In this document: positions 17,581-26,473 of the stretch, one piece after another | How positions within the stretch are numbered: the first letter of the stretch is position 1 | How the letters are laid out: every line of letters starts with the position of its first letter | DNA from: an uncultured Flavobacteriaceae bacterium | GTDB taxonomy: Bacteria; Bacteroidota; Bacteroidia; Flavobacteriales; Flavobacteriaceae | NCBI GenBank assembly: GCA_947500585.1 | Contig: CANMSN010000023.1 | Location: 1 to 46,945 of the forward strand | Reading direction: 5' to 3' | Length of the DNA stretch: 46,945 nucleotides | The notes under the pieces: model-generated | Told to the model about the DNA's origin: nothing | Database searches by the model: none | What the model saw: only the letters and a program-made list of their open reading frames with translations | Made by a program: the position numbers and the translations under genes

Positions 17581-17740
17581 CCCGCAAAGTATAGACTGCG
17601 CTCTGACTAACTTTTAGTATATTTATAAACTAAGGAAAACCCTTATGATAACTACTACCTAACAATCTATAAGATTCATAGAGCGCAGCAAACGGTTCTC
17701 TTGTGTATGCTGCGCATCCACGAACCTTATACTTTGCGGG
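17581..17740. repeat. 160-base element with 13-base inverted ends and an internal pair
   Basis: CCCGCAAAGTATA (17581-17593) and TATACTTTGCGGG (17728-17740) are a perfect inverted pair, with a nested pair CTGCGCTCT (17596-17604) and AGAGCGCAG (17680-17688). It abuts the 157-base element without a gap. The layout is like a small non-autonomous element or a large structured RNA. Confidence 0.75.
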
Positions 17741-17814
17741 ATATATCAGGATATGGTAAGTTTTTTGTTGTCGTTATCCCGTAAAGATAATTAATTTTTC
17801 CTACGTAAATAACG

Positions 17815-17846
17815 AAAAAATCCTGATAGAAAACTATCAGGATTTT
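17815..17846. terminator. Terminator of pruA
   Basis: TCCTGATAG (17821-17829) and CTATCAGGA (17834-17842) form a perfect 9-base stem with an AAAA loop, flanked by AAAAAA on one side (a U-tract for the minus-strand transcript) and TTTT on the other. Confidence 0.88.
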
Positions 17847-17868
17847 AATATTAATTTTTTAAAGAATT

Positions 17869-19497
17869 TTATTCCCCCAAAAACGGATAGCGATAATCCG
17901 TAGGCGTAACAAAAGTTTCTTTTATCATTCTAGGCGATACCCAACGCAATAAATTTTGTGCACTTCCTGCTTTATCATTAGTACCCGAAGCTCTGGCACC
18001 ACCAAAAGGTTGTTGCCCAACAACAGCTCCTGTTGGCTTATCGTTAATATAAAAGTTTCCTGCACAATTTTGTAGTGTTTCAGTGGCTTGCGTAATAGCA
18101 TACCTGTCGGTAGATAAAATGGCTCCAGTTAACGCATATTCACTAGTTTCATCAACTAGTTTTAATGTTTCTGCGTAAGCATCATCTTCGTAAACATAAA
18201 TAGTCATTACTGGTCCGAATAACTCTGTATACATGGTTGTGTATTTTGGGTCTTTAGCAACTATAACTGTAGGCTCAATAAAATACCCTTTACTTTTATC
18301 GTAGTTTCCTCCAATAATAATTTCTGCATCAGCATCAGCTTTTGCACCATCAATATATTTTGCTAATTTATCAAATGAGCCTTCATGAATAACAGCGGTA
18401 ATAAAATTGCTCATATCTTCTGGCGAACCCATTTTAAAAGATTTTACATCTTCAATAACATAGTTCTTTACATCAGCCCAAAGACTTTTAGGAATATAAG
18501 CTCTGGAAGCTGCACTACATTTTTGACCCTGAAATTCGAAAGCACCACGAACTATAGCAGTTGCTACTTGTTTTGCATTAGCTGATTTGTGAGCTACAAT
18601 AAAATCTTTTCCACCAGTTTCTCCTACAATTTTTGGGTATGTTTTATAGTTGTGAATGTTATTTCCAATTTGTTTCCAAAGTTCTTTAAATATAAATGTA
18701 GAACCTGTAAAGTGTAACCCAGAAAAATCTGGACTTGCTAAAACCGTTTCAGTAATCATAACAGGATCACCAAAAACCACATTAATTACACCTGCAGGTA
18801 CGCCAGCTTCTTTAAATACATCCATAATTACTTTAGCAGAATACACTTGGCTATCGCTAGGTTTCCAAACCACAACATTACCCATTAGTGCCATACAAGC
18901 TGGTAAATTTCCAGCAATAGCAGTAAAGTTAAAAGGTGTAACAGCGTATGTAAAACCTTCTAATGGACGATATTCAACACGGTTCCAAGCATCACTTGTG
19001 CTTTCTGGTTGTTCCATGTAAATGTCTGTCATAAACTGAACATTAAAACGCAAGAAATCAATGAACTCGCAAGCAGCATCAATTTCTGCTTGATGAATAG
19101 TTTTAGACTGCGCAATCATGGTAGCTGCATTTATTTTTGCACGGTATGGTCCTGCAATAAGTTCGGCAGCTTTTAAAAATATAGCAGCACGTTGTTCCCA
19201 TGGCATTAAGCTCCAAGTTTTTCTGGCTTCTAAGGCTGTAGAAATCGCTTTTTCTACATGAACTTTTTCGGCTAAATGATACCTACCCACAATATGTTTA
19301 TGGTCATGTGGCGGCGACATGGTTCTGGTATTTCCAGTTTCAATAGCTTCACCGTTGATGTACAAAGGCACGTTTACTTTGCTATTAAACATTGCTTTGT
19401 ATGTCTTAGTAACTGCATCGCGTTCTGGAGATCCAGGTGCATAAGATTTTACAGGTTCGTTAACTGCAATTGGTACGTTAAAAAAGCCTTTTCCCAT
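17869..19497 (-). CDS. pruA: L-glutamate gamma-semialdehyde dehydrogenase
   Basis: A 542-residue aldehyde dehydrogenase that oxidises pyrroline-5-carboxylate/glutamate semialdehyde to glutamate with NAD+, the second step of proline breakdown. The catalytic cysteine is Cys327 in FEFQGQKCSAASRAY; ETGGKDF contains the general-base Glu region and PFNFTAIAGNLP the NAD-binding segment. The length and the N-terminus match stand-alone PruA (the proline dehydrogenase is separate in flavobacteria). No proline dehydrogenase gene is in this window. Confidence 0.95.
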   Translation of the reverse strand: MGKGFFNVPIAVNEPVKSYAPGSPERDAVTKTYKAMFNSKVNVPLYINGEAIETGNTRTMSPPHDHKHIVGRYHLAEKVHVEKAISTALEARKTWSLMPWEQRAAIFLKAAELIAGPYRAKINAATMIAQSKTIHQAEIDAACEFIDFLRFNVQFMTDIYMEQPESTSDAWNRVEYRPLEGFTYAVTPFNFTAIAGNLPACMALMGNVVVWKPSDSQVYSAKVIMDVFKEAGVPAGVINVVFGDPVMITETVLASPDFSGLHFTGSTFIFKELWKQIGNNIHNYKTYPKIVGETGGKDFIVAHKSANAKQVATAIVRGAFEFQGQKCSAASRAYIPKSLWADVKNYVIEDVKSFKMGSPEDMSNFITAVIHEGSFDKLAKYIDGAKADADAEIIIGGNYDKSKGYFIEPTVIVAKDPKYTTMYTELFGPVMTIYVYEDDAYAETLKLVDETSEYALTGAILSTDRYAITQATETLQNCAGNFYINDKPTGAVVGQQPFGGARASGTNDKAGSAQNLLRWVSPRMIKETFVTPTDYRYPFLGE

Positions 19498-19648
19498 GGT
19501 TTTTGATTTTTCGTTATTGAATTTTCATTAAATGTGCTGCAAATTTACGAATTATTAAATGACTTTGTAGCTTGAACAGTTCCTAAAAGCACGTTAAATT
19601 TTATTTATTTTTTGTAAGTTGCTAAATCTTTTTAAGACTAGAGGTTTT

Positions 19649-20374
19649 ATGTGTACAGTAACTATTATTCCTAAAAATAATACCGATTTTATATTAACCT
19701 CAAACCGAGATGAAGCGCCTAATAGAGTTTCGCTTGCTCCAGAGTTTTATGATGTTGAGAATACCACGTTGTTGTTTCCTAAAGATGAACTTTCGGGCGG
19801 GACATGGATAGGTGTTAGCGAAAAAAGTAGAGTGGTTTGCGTGCTTAATGGCGGATTTGAATATCATGAAAGAAAAGCAAGTTATAGAATGAGTAGAGGC
19901 TTAGTTGCTAAAGATTTTATGGTTGCTGAAAATATAGTTGATGCTATTGAAACTTATAACTTTCAAGATATTGAACCTTTTACTATTGTGATTGCCGATT
20001 GGAATTCTAGTTTAAAATTCTTTGAATTGGTTTGGGATGGAAGCGATAAACATTTTACAGAACTACCTTTAGAACCTAAAATATGGTCATCTTCAACATT
20101 ATATAGCGAATCTATGCGAAAAGAACGTTTTCAATGGTTTGAAGATTTTAAAAAAGACAATGCATTGGATGCAAATACAGCATTAGTATTTCATAAAAAT
20201 GCTGGTGGAAATAACGATGATTATGGCGTTATAATGAATCGTGGCTTTGTAAAAACAACTAGCATTACACAAGTTGAAAAGCAAGCTAATGTTTTGGACA
20301 TGCGTTATGAAAGTTTGCAACAAAATGAAGCTTCAATAAAAACCTTCAATCTTCCTCAAATAGTTAATGAATAA
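19649..20374 (+). CDS. NRDE (TANGO2-like) family protein
   Basis: A 241-residue protein of the NRDE family, named for the conserved Asn-Arg-Asp-Glu seen here as LTSNRDEAPNR. I start it at the Met at 19649 because the family begins Met-Cys-Thr (MCTVTIIPK), with Cys2 positioned like an Ntn-hydrolase nucleophile; the frame from 19619 would bury it. The biochemical role is uncertain; the eukaryotic relative TANGO2 has been linked to haem and lipid handling. The next gene overlaps its end by 8 bases, so they are co-expressed. Confidence 0.85.
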   Translation: MCTVTIIPKNNTDFILTSNRDEAPNRVSLAPEFYDVENTTLLFPKDELSGGTWIGVSEKSRVVCVLNGGFEYHERKASYRMSRGLVAKDFMVAENIVDAIETYNFQDIEPFTIVIADWNSSLKFFELVWDGSDKHFTELPLEPKIWSSSTLYSESMRKERFQWFEDFKKDNALDANTALVFHKNAGGNNDDYGVIMNRGFVKTTSITQVEKQANVLDMRYESLQQNEASIKTFNLPQIVNE

Positions 20375-21359
20375 TACAGGTATTATTTTAACATTGGCTT
20401 ATCCAGATACTATTGTTATGGTTTCTGAAGAATGGTTTTCTCCTTTTTTACGATTCATAGGTATTGGAAAAAAAGACTATTTACGAGCAGGACATGCGGC
20501 TTTGGTTCTAATTGATAAGCAAACGGGTGTTTTAGAATATCATGATTTTGGGCGTTATATTACGCCTGAGCCAACCGGAAGAGTTCGCGGACGAGATACC
20601 GATAATGAATTGCATTTTCCGTTAAAAGCGAAAATAGAAAACGACACCATTATAAATCTGGATGAAATTCTTCAGTTTTTAGCAACGCATCCTAAATTAA
20701 CACATGGCGATGGTAAATTAGTAGCTTCGGTATGTAATGCGGTTGATTACAAAAAGGCTAGAACACATATTACCAAAATGCAAAACAAACATTTTATACG
20801 CTACGCAGCATTTATTAAGGATGCTTGTAATTGTGCGCGTTTTGTAACAGATAGTTTGATTGCTTCGGTAACCAATTTAGATATAAAAAAGAAACTTGAA
20901 AACTCTAAATGGTTTACACCAAGTACGGTTGGTAACGTGTTGCTTGCAGATACTGAAAACCATCCTTATGAAGTTTCTGAAACGGGTGTTATTTCAGAGT
21001 TTAAGGGGTCTCAAAAAAATGAAAATGTACGATGTTTTTTAGATAAGTTGAAAGACCACGAGCCAACTTTTATTGGAACTCTTGAGCCTAAACCAGTTGA
21101 TGATTTGCACGAAAAAGCACAATGGCTTTCTGGTATTGCTGCTGGCGCTTGGTTTGAATTACATAAAATAGGGAATGATGTTGAATACCATTTTAAGCGT
21201 ATTTCTCCTTATGGAAATATTGATGTTCATGATAAATTTGTAGTTGATGACGATACATTTGACTACGATTTAGAGTTTGAATTTATACATTACTCCAATT
21301 GTAAATTTTTTCATGTGAAGCAAAGAGGTAAGATTTTTAGATTTGAAGTAAAGGCTTAA
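20367..21359 (+). CDS. DUF6695-like protein, possible papain-fold cysteine hydrolase
   Basis: A 330-residue protein that I recall as the DUF6695 family found beside NRDE genes in flavobacteria. The N-terminal ~190 residues have the order His then Cys: AGHAALVLID (His43) followed by YHDFGRY, then DACNCARFVTDSLI with Cys154 and Cys156. That order and the small residues around them resemble circularly permuted NlpC/P60 or LRAT-like enzymes, but this is inference from pattern. No signal peptide, so cytoplasmic. It overlaps the NRDE gene by 8 bases. Confidence 0.7.
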   Translation: MNNTGIILTLAYPDTIVMVSEEWFSPFLRFIGIGKKDYLRAGHAALVLIDKQTGVLEYHDFGRYITPEPTGRVRGRDTDNELHFPLKAKIENDTIINLDEILQFLATHPKLTHGDGKLVASVCNAVDYKKARTHITKMQNKHFIRYAAFIKDACNCARFVTDSLIASVTNLDIKKKLENSKWFTPSTVGNVLLADTENHPYEVSETGVISEFKGSQKNENVRCFLDKLKDHEPTFIGTLEPKPVDDLHEKAQWLSGIAAGAWFELHKIGNDVEYHFKRISPYGNIDVHDKFVVDDDTFDYDLEFEFIHYSNCKFFHVKQRGKIFRFEVKA

Positions 21360-21490
21360 ATAATTATTACTTCTACGAAAATTCATTTTATAAATTGTTA
21401 AGCTTTATCTGTTTATAAGTAATTCTTATTACCATACCTTAAAACTTGTATTTAATCTTATTAGGTTAGTTGTAAATAAAGCTTAAGAAA

Positions 21491-21883
21491 ATGAAAAGTA
21501 ATGGAGCGTTTAGGTTAACTTATTTCACTGAAAAATATAATGAAACAATTGAATTTTATAAAGAGTTATTAGAACTAGAAGTATTGCATTTTTGGAATAG
21601 AAATGAAAACGACAAGGGAACTCTTTTAAAAGCCGGTATGGGTACAATTGAAGTGTTGTCTGTACCAAATGACAATCACAAAATTAAAGGTCTTGATTAC
21701 AGAAAACCACAAGGTGTATTTGGGTGTTTACAAGTTAGCAATGCAACAGCGCTTTACAAGAAATACAAAAATAAGGGTGTTAAATTTAAAGAAGATTTGG
21801 TAGATCAATCTTGGAGGCATCGAAGTTTTTCTGTAGAAGACCCTAATGGTGTTGTATTATTTATTTTTGAAGAAAGGTTTTGA
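21491..21883 (+). CDS. VOC-superfamily (glyoxalase/bleomycin-resistance fold) protein
   Basis: A 130-residue vicinal-oxygen-chelate fold protein. The paired beta-alpha-beta-beta-beta units can be followed from FRLTYFTEKYNETIEFYKELL to the second half ending SFSVEDPNGVVLFIFEE, where DPNG-(V)-L-F-I-F-E is the typical last strand with its Glu ligand. Such proteins range from glyoxalases to antibiotic-binding proteins; the substrate cannot be deduced. Stands alone. Confidence 0.8.
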   Translation: MKSNGAFRLTYFTEKYNETIEFYKELLELEVLHFWNRNENDKGTLLKAGMGTIEVLSVPNDNHKIKGLDYRKPQGVFGCLQVSNATALYKKYKNKGVKFKEDLVDQSWRHRSFSVEDPNGVVLFIFEERF

Positions 21884-21949
21884 TTCTCAACTATAAAACG
21901 GATTTGGTTTTTTCTATTGAAACTTACTCGAAATAACATATGTGTTGTC

Positions 21950-21969
21950 ATTCCTGTGTAGACAGGAAT
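21950..21969. repeat. Perfect palindromic hairpin between convergent genes
   Basis: ATTCCTGT (21950-21957), loop GTAG and ACAGGAAT (21962-21969) form a perfect 8-base stem, preceded by TTGTC as in the 15045 repeat. It lies between the VOC gene and apaG, but there is no T-tract, so it looks like an interspersed repeat more than a terminator. Confidence 0.65.
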
Positions 21970-21990
21970 CCATGATTCGCAATGAGGCTA

Positions 21991-22377
21991 CTAATTTATA
22001 GCAAAAGGAGCACTTAACTTAAATGTAGGGATGGTAACTTTAAACTTTTTTGTAGTAGTAAAATTTACCATGCTATAAAACCCTTGCATAGCTCCAAAAG
22101 GAGACGTTAATAAACATCCTGAAGTGTAAGTATGCGATTCACCAGGCTTTAAAACAGGCTTTTTACCAATAACACCTTCGCCAGTAACAGTTTGAATATT
22201 ATTTAAAGCATCTGAAATTTCCCAGTGCCTATCGTTAAGTTGTACAGAATCTTTACTTTGGTTTTCAATAGTTACGGTATATCCAAAGGCATACTGTATT
22301 TTATAATTTTTATAAAATGAGCCTTCAAAGGTGGTTTCTACCGATATTTTTATACCTCTTGTTACTTGTTGAACCAT
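21991..22377 (-). CDS. apaG: ApaG-family protein
   Basis: A 128-residue ApaG (DUF525) protein with an immunoglobulin-like fold. The family signature GCLLTSPFGAMQGFYSMV is in the C-terminal half. Linked genetically to Co2+ resistance and Mg2+ efflux in enterobacteria; its molecular activity is unsettled. It follows the DUF5103 gene on the same strand with a 107-base gap. Confidence 0.92.
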   Translation of the reverse strand: MVQQVTRGIKISVETTFEGSFYKNYKIQYAFGYTVTIENQSKDSVQLNDRHWEISDALNNIQTVTGEGVIGKKPVLKPGESHTYTSGCLLTSPFGAMQGFYSMVNFTTTKKFKVTIPTFKLSAPFAIN

Positions 22378-22484
22378 ACTAACTATTAATAAACTATATG
22401 TTTACGCCTGCTAAAATAATAAATATTAAGTGGTTAAGGATAAATTTTAACGTATTTGAAAGAAAAATTAGTTGAAATGCACGA

Positions 22485-23744
22485 TTAATTGGTGATATTG
22501 GTTGAAGAAAGTTCATTAAACCCAACAATTCTATCATAACGGGCTCCTAAATCTCTGTAATAAACTAAAACCTTGTAATTGTTTTCAGTTTGCCAAAAAT
22601 TACCACTTATTTGGCCTTCGTCTAAACTACCATCTTGGTTTACAACCACATATTTGTAGTTATAAAACCCTTGTTTAAACTTAAAATTGGTTTCGTATCT
22701 GCCAGTATCTGCATTATAAATCATTTCATTATAATCATCTAAGGCGTAGTTGTTGTAATTTCCATAAACATAAATACGCTCTCCGTTGGTTAATTCAGGA
22801 TGATTTAAAGTAAAATGCACTTGTGTGTAATCTGCTTCAATAGAAACATCATCTCTATCAATAGCCGTAATTTTAAAGCGTCCATTTATATCTGGATTAA
22901 AGGTGTAAGGTAAATTTGCTCTAGAGCGATTTGCAAACAAATAACTGTGATAAATATCTTTTAAATCTATGAATTGAACACCTAAAGATGCAGTACGGAC
23001 ATCCTTAGTTTCAAAAAACAAATATTCATTGCCTCCCGGGAAAGCGGTTTCATTTATATATCTATATATGAGTTTGTCTCCAATGGTGTATTGAGGTTTT
23101 AAGTTTTTAATAGCGGTGTTTAAATTTCTATTCTGAATAATTACAGTGCTTACGGTCTGCAATGGGTTGTTTAGTTGTCGGCCTCCAGAAATTTCTAGAT
23201 CTACAGTTTGAATGCTTTCAATAGTGCTAACATCTCTTGACCTTTTTATACTTATTCCAGGTGTTACTAAATCTTCATAAATCATGAATTTTCTTGAAAA
23301 TACCAATTTATCATCACTGTCGTGTATTGATAATATGTAGTTTCCAGATACTTTTAACCGTTTTGTTTGAGCATTTGGTAAAGTTAACCTGTAGTGAGAA
23401 TATAGCTGAAATGTATTAAATGAATTTCTGTAATCTTGAATTCTAAAATTATCAACACCCAATAAAAATTCGGGTCTTGCTAATTGAGACTCTGTCCAAT
23501 CGTAATTGTAATGTTCAATTTTATAATAAAAGTCAGGTTCGTTATTTGTAAGTGCATCAAATTCTAAATAAAAAGTTTCCCCTAATTTTATAATGGGTAA
23601 TTCACCCAAATCACTGTTGGTACTTTTAAAAGTAATTGTTTTAATGTAATCGGGCGGATTTACTTCTTCAACTTGACAGAAAACTGAAGTTGCAAGCAAT
23701 AACAACAGGTGAGAAATAAATATTGTATTTATTTTATAAGACAT
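22485..23744 (-). CDS. DUF5103 protein, type IX secretion plug-like
   Basis: A 419-residue secreted protein of the DUF5103 family (Pfam T9SS_plug_1st), which includes the Plug protein of the SprA translocon in type IX secretion. I start at the Met at 23744, giving the signal MSYKINTIFISHLLLLLATS with Cys-Gln at the cleavage site. The mature protein contains segments characteristic of the family, such as YYKIEHYNYDW, LLGVDNFRIQDYRNSFNTF and the late GERIYVYGNYNNY-x-LDDYNEM. Whether this copy is the Plug itself or a paralogue cannot be said. With porT it marks a T9SS-positive organism. Confidence 0.85.
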   Translation of the reverse strand: MSYKINTIFISHLLLLLATSVFCQVEEVNPPDYIKTITFKSTNSDLGELPIIKLGETFYLEFDALTNNEPDFYYKIEHYNYDWTESQLARPEFLLGVDNFRIQDYRNSFNTFQLYSHYRLTLPNAQTKRLKVSGNYILSIHDSDDKLVFSRKFMIYEDLVTPGISIKRSRDVSTIESIQTVDLEISGGRQLNNPLQTVSTVIIQNRNLNTAIKNLKPQYTIGDKLIYRYINETAFPGGNEYLFFETKDVRTASLGVQFIDLKDIYHSYLFANRSRANLPYTFNPDINGRFKITAIDRDDVSIEADYTQVHFTLNHPELTNGERIYVYGNYNNYALDDYNEMIYNADTGRYETNFKFKQGFYNYKYVVVNQDGSLDEGQISGNFWQTENNYKVLVYYRDLGARYDRIVGFNELSSTNITN

Positions 23745-23850
23745 ATAAGCAAAGATAATCAAAATTCATACCTTAAATCATTTAAGTTGTTTATAATGAT
23801 TATAAATAAAAAAGATGTCATAATTTGAAAAATATATTAGTAATAATTCG

Positions 23851-23858
23851 TATTTTTG
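23851..23858 (+). promoter_or_regulatory. -7 box of the nqr operon
   Basis: TATTTTTG matches TAnnTTTG and is 37 bases before the nqrA start; a TTG at 23825 gives a long 23-base spacing. Confidence 0.55.
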
Positions 23859-23895
23859 CACCGATTTTTAGATAACTAATTTCAACAAGAAAAAT

Positions 23896-25248
23896 ATGTC
23901 AAACGACATTCGTATTAAAAAAGGTCTAGACATTAAACTTAAGGGTGAAGCTGAAAAAACCATTGAAAAGGCCATAGTAAGCAATTTCTACACTCTAAGA
24001 CCTGAAGATTTCCACGGTATTATTCCAAAACTTGTCGCAAAAGAAGGCGCTTCTGTTAAAGCAGGAGAAACTGTTTTTTACAATAAAGATATTGAAGACA
24101 TGAAATTTGTGTCTCCAGTTTCTGGTGAAGTTATAGAAGTAGAACGTGGTGCTAGAAGACGTATTATGGCTATTAAAATTAAAGCTGATAAAACGCAAAC
24201 GTCTTTAGAGCATGGTAAGTTTAATATAGAATCTGCTGATGCTGAAGCGGTAAAAGCACATTTATTAGCATCGGGTTGTTGGGCTTTCATAAAGCAACGA
24301 CCTTATGATGTAATAGCAAACCCAAATAAAATGCCCAAAGCAATTTTTATTTCAGGTTATGCAAGTGCGCCATTAGCTGCCGATTTAGATTTTACTTTAC
24401 AAGGAAAAGAAGTTGAATTGCAAGCTGCAGTTTCTGCTTTAGGAAAACTTACGGAAGGCCAAGTGCATATATCTATTGGTACTTCAAGTTCGCCGCTTGA
24501 AGGTTTAACAGATGTTGCTTTACATAAAGTTTCTGGTCCGCATCCTTCAGGTAATGTAGGCACATTAATTAATAAAATAGATCCTGTAAACAAAGGTGAA
24601 GTTGTTTGGACGGTTAATGCACAAGACCTGGTTATTATAGGAGAATTGTTGCTAACGGGAAAGTTTAACGCAGAGCGTATTGTAGCTTTGGTTGGCTCAT
24701 CTGTTGAAAAGCCAAGATATTTTGTTACTAAAATAGGAAGCGAAGTTTCTACAATGATTTACGATAAAGGTGTAGCTAAAGATGCTAATGACCGTATCAT
24801 ATCTGGTAATGTATTATCAGGGAAACAAATAAAACCAGATGGTAATTTAGATTATTACAGTAATGTGATTTCTGTAATTCCGGAAGGAGATGATTACGAG
24901 TTTTTTGGATGGAACAAGCCTGTATTTAATAAAATATCAACTTCAAGAGCGTTGACTTTCTCATGGTTAAATCCTAAGAAAAAATACGACTTAAACACAA
25001 ATACAAATGGTGAGCATCGTGCTTTTGTAACTACTGGAACTTACGAAGAGGTATTTCCGTTAGATATATATCCAATGCAAATTTTAAAAGCATGTATGTA
25101 TCAAGATTTAGATGAAATGGAAGCTTTAGGTATGTATGAAGTAGCTCCAGAAGATTTTGCATTAACAGAGTTTGTTTGTGTGTCTAAACAACCACATCAA
25201 AAAATTATAAGAGAAGGATTAGACTTAATGCTTAAAGAGATAGGATAA
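23896..25248 (+). CDS. nqrA: Na+-NQR subunit A
   Basis: A 450-residue cytoplasmic subunit of the Na+-translocating NADH:quinone reductase, near the quinone site. It begins IRIKKGLDIKLKGEAE and contains the lipoyl-like strand ISPxSGEV-type segment (here FVSPVSGEVIEVERGARR), both hallmarks of NqrA. Last base of its stop is the first base of the nqrB start. First gene of a six-gene operon; the complex oxidises NADH, reduces menaquinone and exports Na+. Confidence 0.96.
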   Translation: MSNDIRIKKGLDIKLKGEAEKTIEKAIVSNFYTLRPEDFHGIIPKLVAKEGASVKAGETVFYNKDIEDMKFVSPVSGEVIEVERGARRRIMAIKIKADKTQTSLEHGKFNIESADAEAVKAHLLASGCWAFIKQRPYDVIANPNKMPKAIFISGYASAPLAADLDFTLQGKEVELQAAVSALGKLTEGQVHISIGTSSSPLEGLTDVALHKVSGPHPSGNVGTLINKIDPVNKGEVVWTVNAQDLVIIGELLLTGKFNAERIVALVGSSVEKPRYFVTKIGSEVSTMIYDKGVAKDANDRIISGNVLSGKQIKPDGNLDYYSNVISVIPEGDDYEFFGWNKPVFNKISTSRALTFSWLNPKKKYDLNTNTNGEHRAFVTTGTYEEVFPLDIYPMQILKACMYQDLDEMEALGMYEVAPEDFALTEFVCVSKQPHQKIIREGLDLMLKEIG

Positions 25249-26471
25249 TGGGTTTAAAAGAAAATTTACATAAATTTAAGGTAAAAAATAAAGACAAGAA
25301 ATGGATACCTGCATTTAACGCCATCCATACATTTTTATACTTACCTAATGAGACCACGCATAATGGAACTCATATAAAAGTAGCTGACGATTTAAAGCGT
25401 ACCATGAATACCGTAATTATGGCATTGGTACCTTGTTTAATATTCGGTATGTTTAATGCGGGCTATCAACACTATTTAGCTTTAGGTGAAATAGATTCTG
25501 CTGAGGGGTTTTTAGGAGCATCATTTTGGACTTTAGATAACTTAGTAGTTGGTCTATGGCAAGTATTACCTTTGGTTATTGTATCCTATGGTGTTGGTTT
25601 AGTAGTTGAATTTATATTCGCTATAGTCAAAGGACATGAAGTAGAAGAAGGCTATTTGGTAACAGGTATGCTAGTGCCATTAATTGTTCCTGTTGATATT
25701 CCTTTATGGATGTTAGCAGTAGCTGTAATTTTTGGTGTAGTAATAGGGAAAGAAGTATTTGGTGGCACAGGAATGAATATTTTGAACCCTGCGTTAACGA
25801 TTAGAGCATTTTTATTCTTCGCCTATCCAACTTGGATGTCTGGTGATAAAGTTTGGGTACATGGTGCTGTAGAACGCGATCAAGCCATAGCAGCAGGACA
25901 AAATCTTGATGCCATTTCTGGTGAAACACTATTAGGTGCTTACGCTCAAGGAAACACTTTAGATTTCAGTTACTGGGATATGTTCTGGGGAATAATTCCT
26001 GGATCTGTGGGTGAAACTTCAAAATTCTTAATCATTATAGGAGCCTTATTTTTAATATTCACAAAAATAGGAAGTTGGAGAATTATACTTTCAACTTTAA
26101 TAGGCGCATTAACCATGGGGCTTATTTTCAACGGAGTTGTTGATTCTGGTTGGATTAGTGAGTCTAGTAAGTTTTATGGATTAATGAGTGTGCCTTTTTG
26201 GCAACACTTAATTATAGGAAGTATATTGTTTGGTGCGGTTTACATGGCAACAGACCCTGTAACGGCATCTCAAACCAATAAAGGAAAATGGATTTATGGA
26301 TTCTTAATTGGTTTCATATCCATTATGATTCGTGTATTTAATCCAGCGTATCCAGAAGGCGTATTCTTAGCAATTCTATTAATGAACGTATTTGCACCAA
26401 CTATTGACCATTACGTGGTTCAAGGTAACGTTAAGAAAAGAATGAAACGTTTAAAAGTTAAAGCAGCATAA
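25248..26471 (+). CDS. nqrB: Na+-NQR subunit B
   Basis: A 407-residue integral membrane subunit carrying a covalent FMN and riboflavin. About ten hydrophobic spans can be traced. The flavinylation site, usually S-G-A-T, appears as SGET with Thr227 as the acceptor in DAISGETLLGA. GGTGMNILNPALTIRAFLFFAYP is the conserved pore-region stretch shortened here in description to NPALTIRAF. The gene overlaps nqrA by one base and is 2 bases before nqrC. Confidence 0.96.
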   Translation: MGLKENLHKFKVKNKDKKWIPAFNAIHTFLYLPNETTHNGTHIKVADDLKRTMNTVIMALVPCLIFGMFNAGYQHYLALGEIDSAEGFLGASFWTLDNLVVGLWQVLPLVIVSYGVGLVVEFIFAIVKGHEVEEGYLVTGMLVPLIVPVDIPLWMLAVAVIFGVVIGKEVFGGTGMNILNPALTIRAFLFFAYPTWMSGDKVWVHGAVERDQAIAAGQNLDAISGETLLGAYAQGNTLDFSYWDMFWGIIPGSVGETSKFLIIIGALFLIFTKIGSWRIILSTLIGALTMGLIFNGVVDSGWISESSKFYGLMSVPFWQHLIIGSILFGAVYMATDPVTASQTNKGKWIYGFLIGFISIMIRVFNPAYPEGVFLAILLMNVFAPTIDHYVVQGNVKKRMKRLKVKAA

Positions 26472-26473
26472 TT

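Larger units (their letters stand above)
17390..17868. other. Non-coding region with nested inverted repeats
   Basis: A 479-base stretch with no credible ORF. It carries two abutting inverted-repeat elements (17424-17580 and 17581-17740) and then the pruA terminator (17815-17846). Confidence 0.75.

Noticed and set aside
18656-19021. Plus-strand frame of 121 codons inside pruA
   Set aside because: It is antisense to the NAD-binding part of a clearly coding pruA, with no family resemblance of its own.
21950-21969. The palindrome as the terminator of the VOC or apaG gene
   Set aside because: There is no T-run on either side; the TTGTC lead and similarity to the 15045 repeat favour an interspersed repeat.
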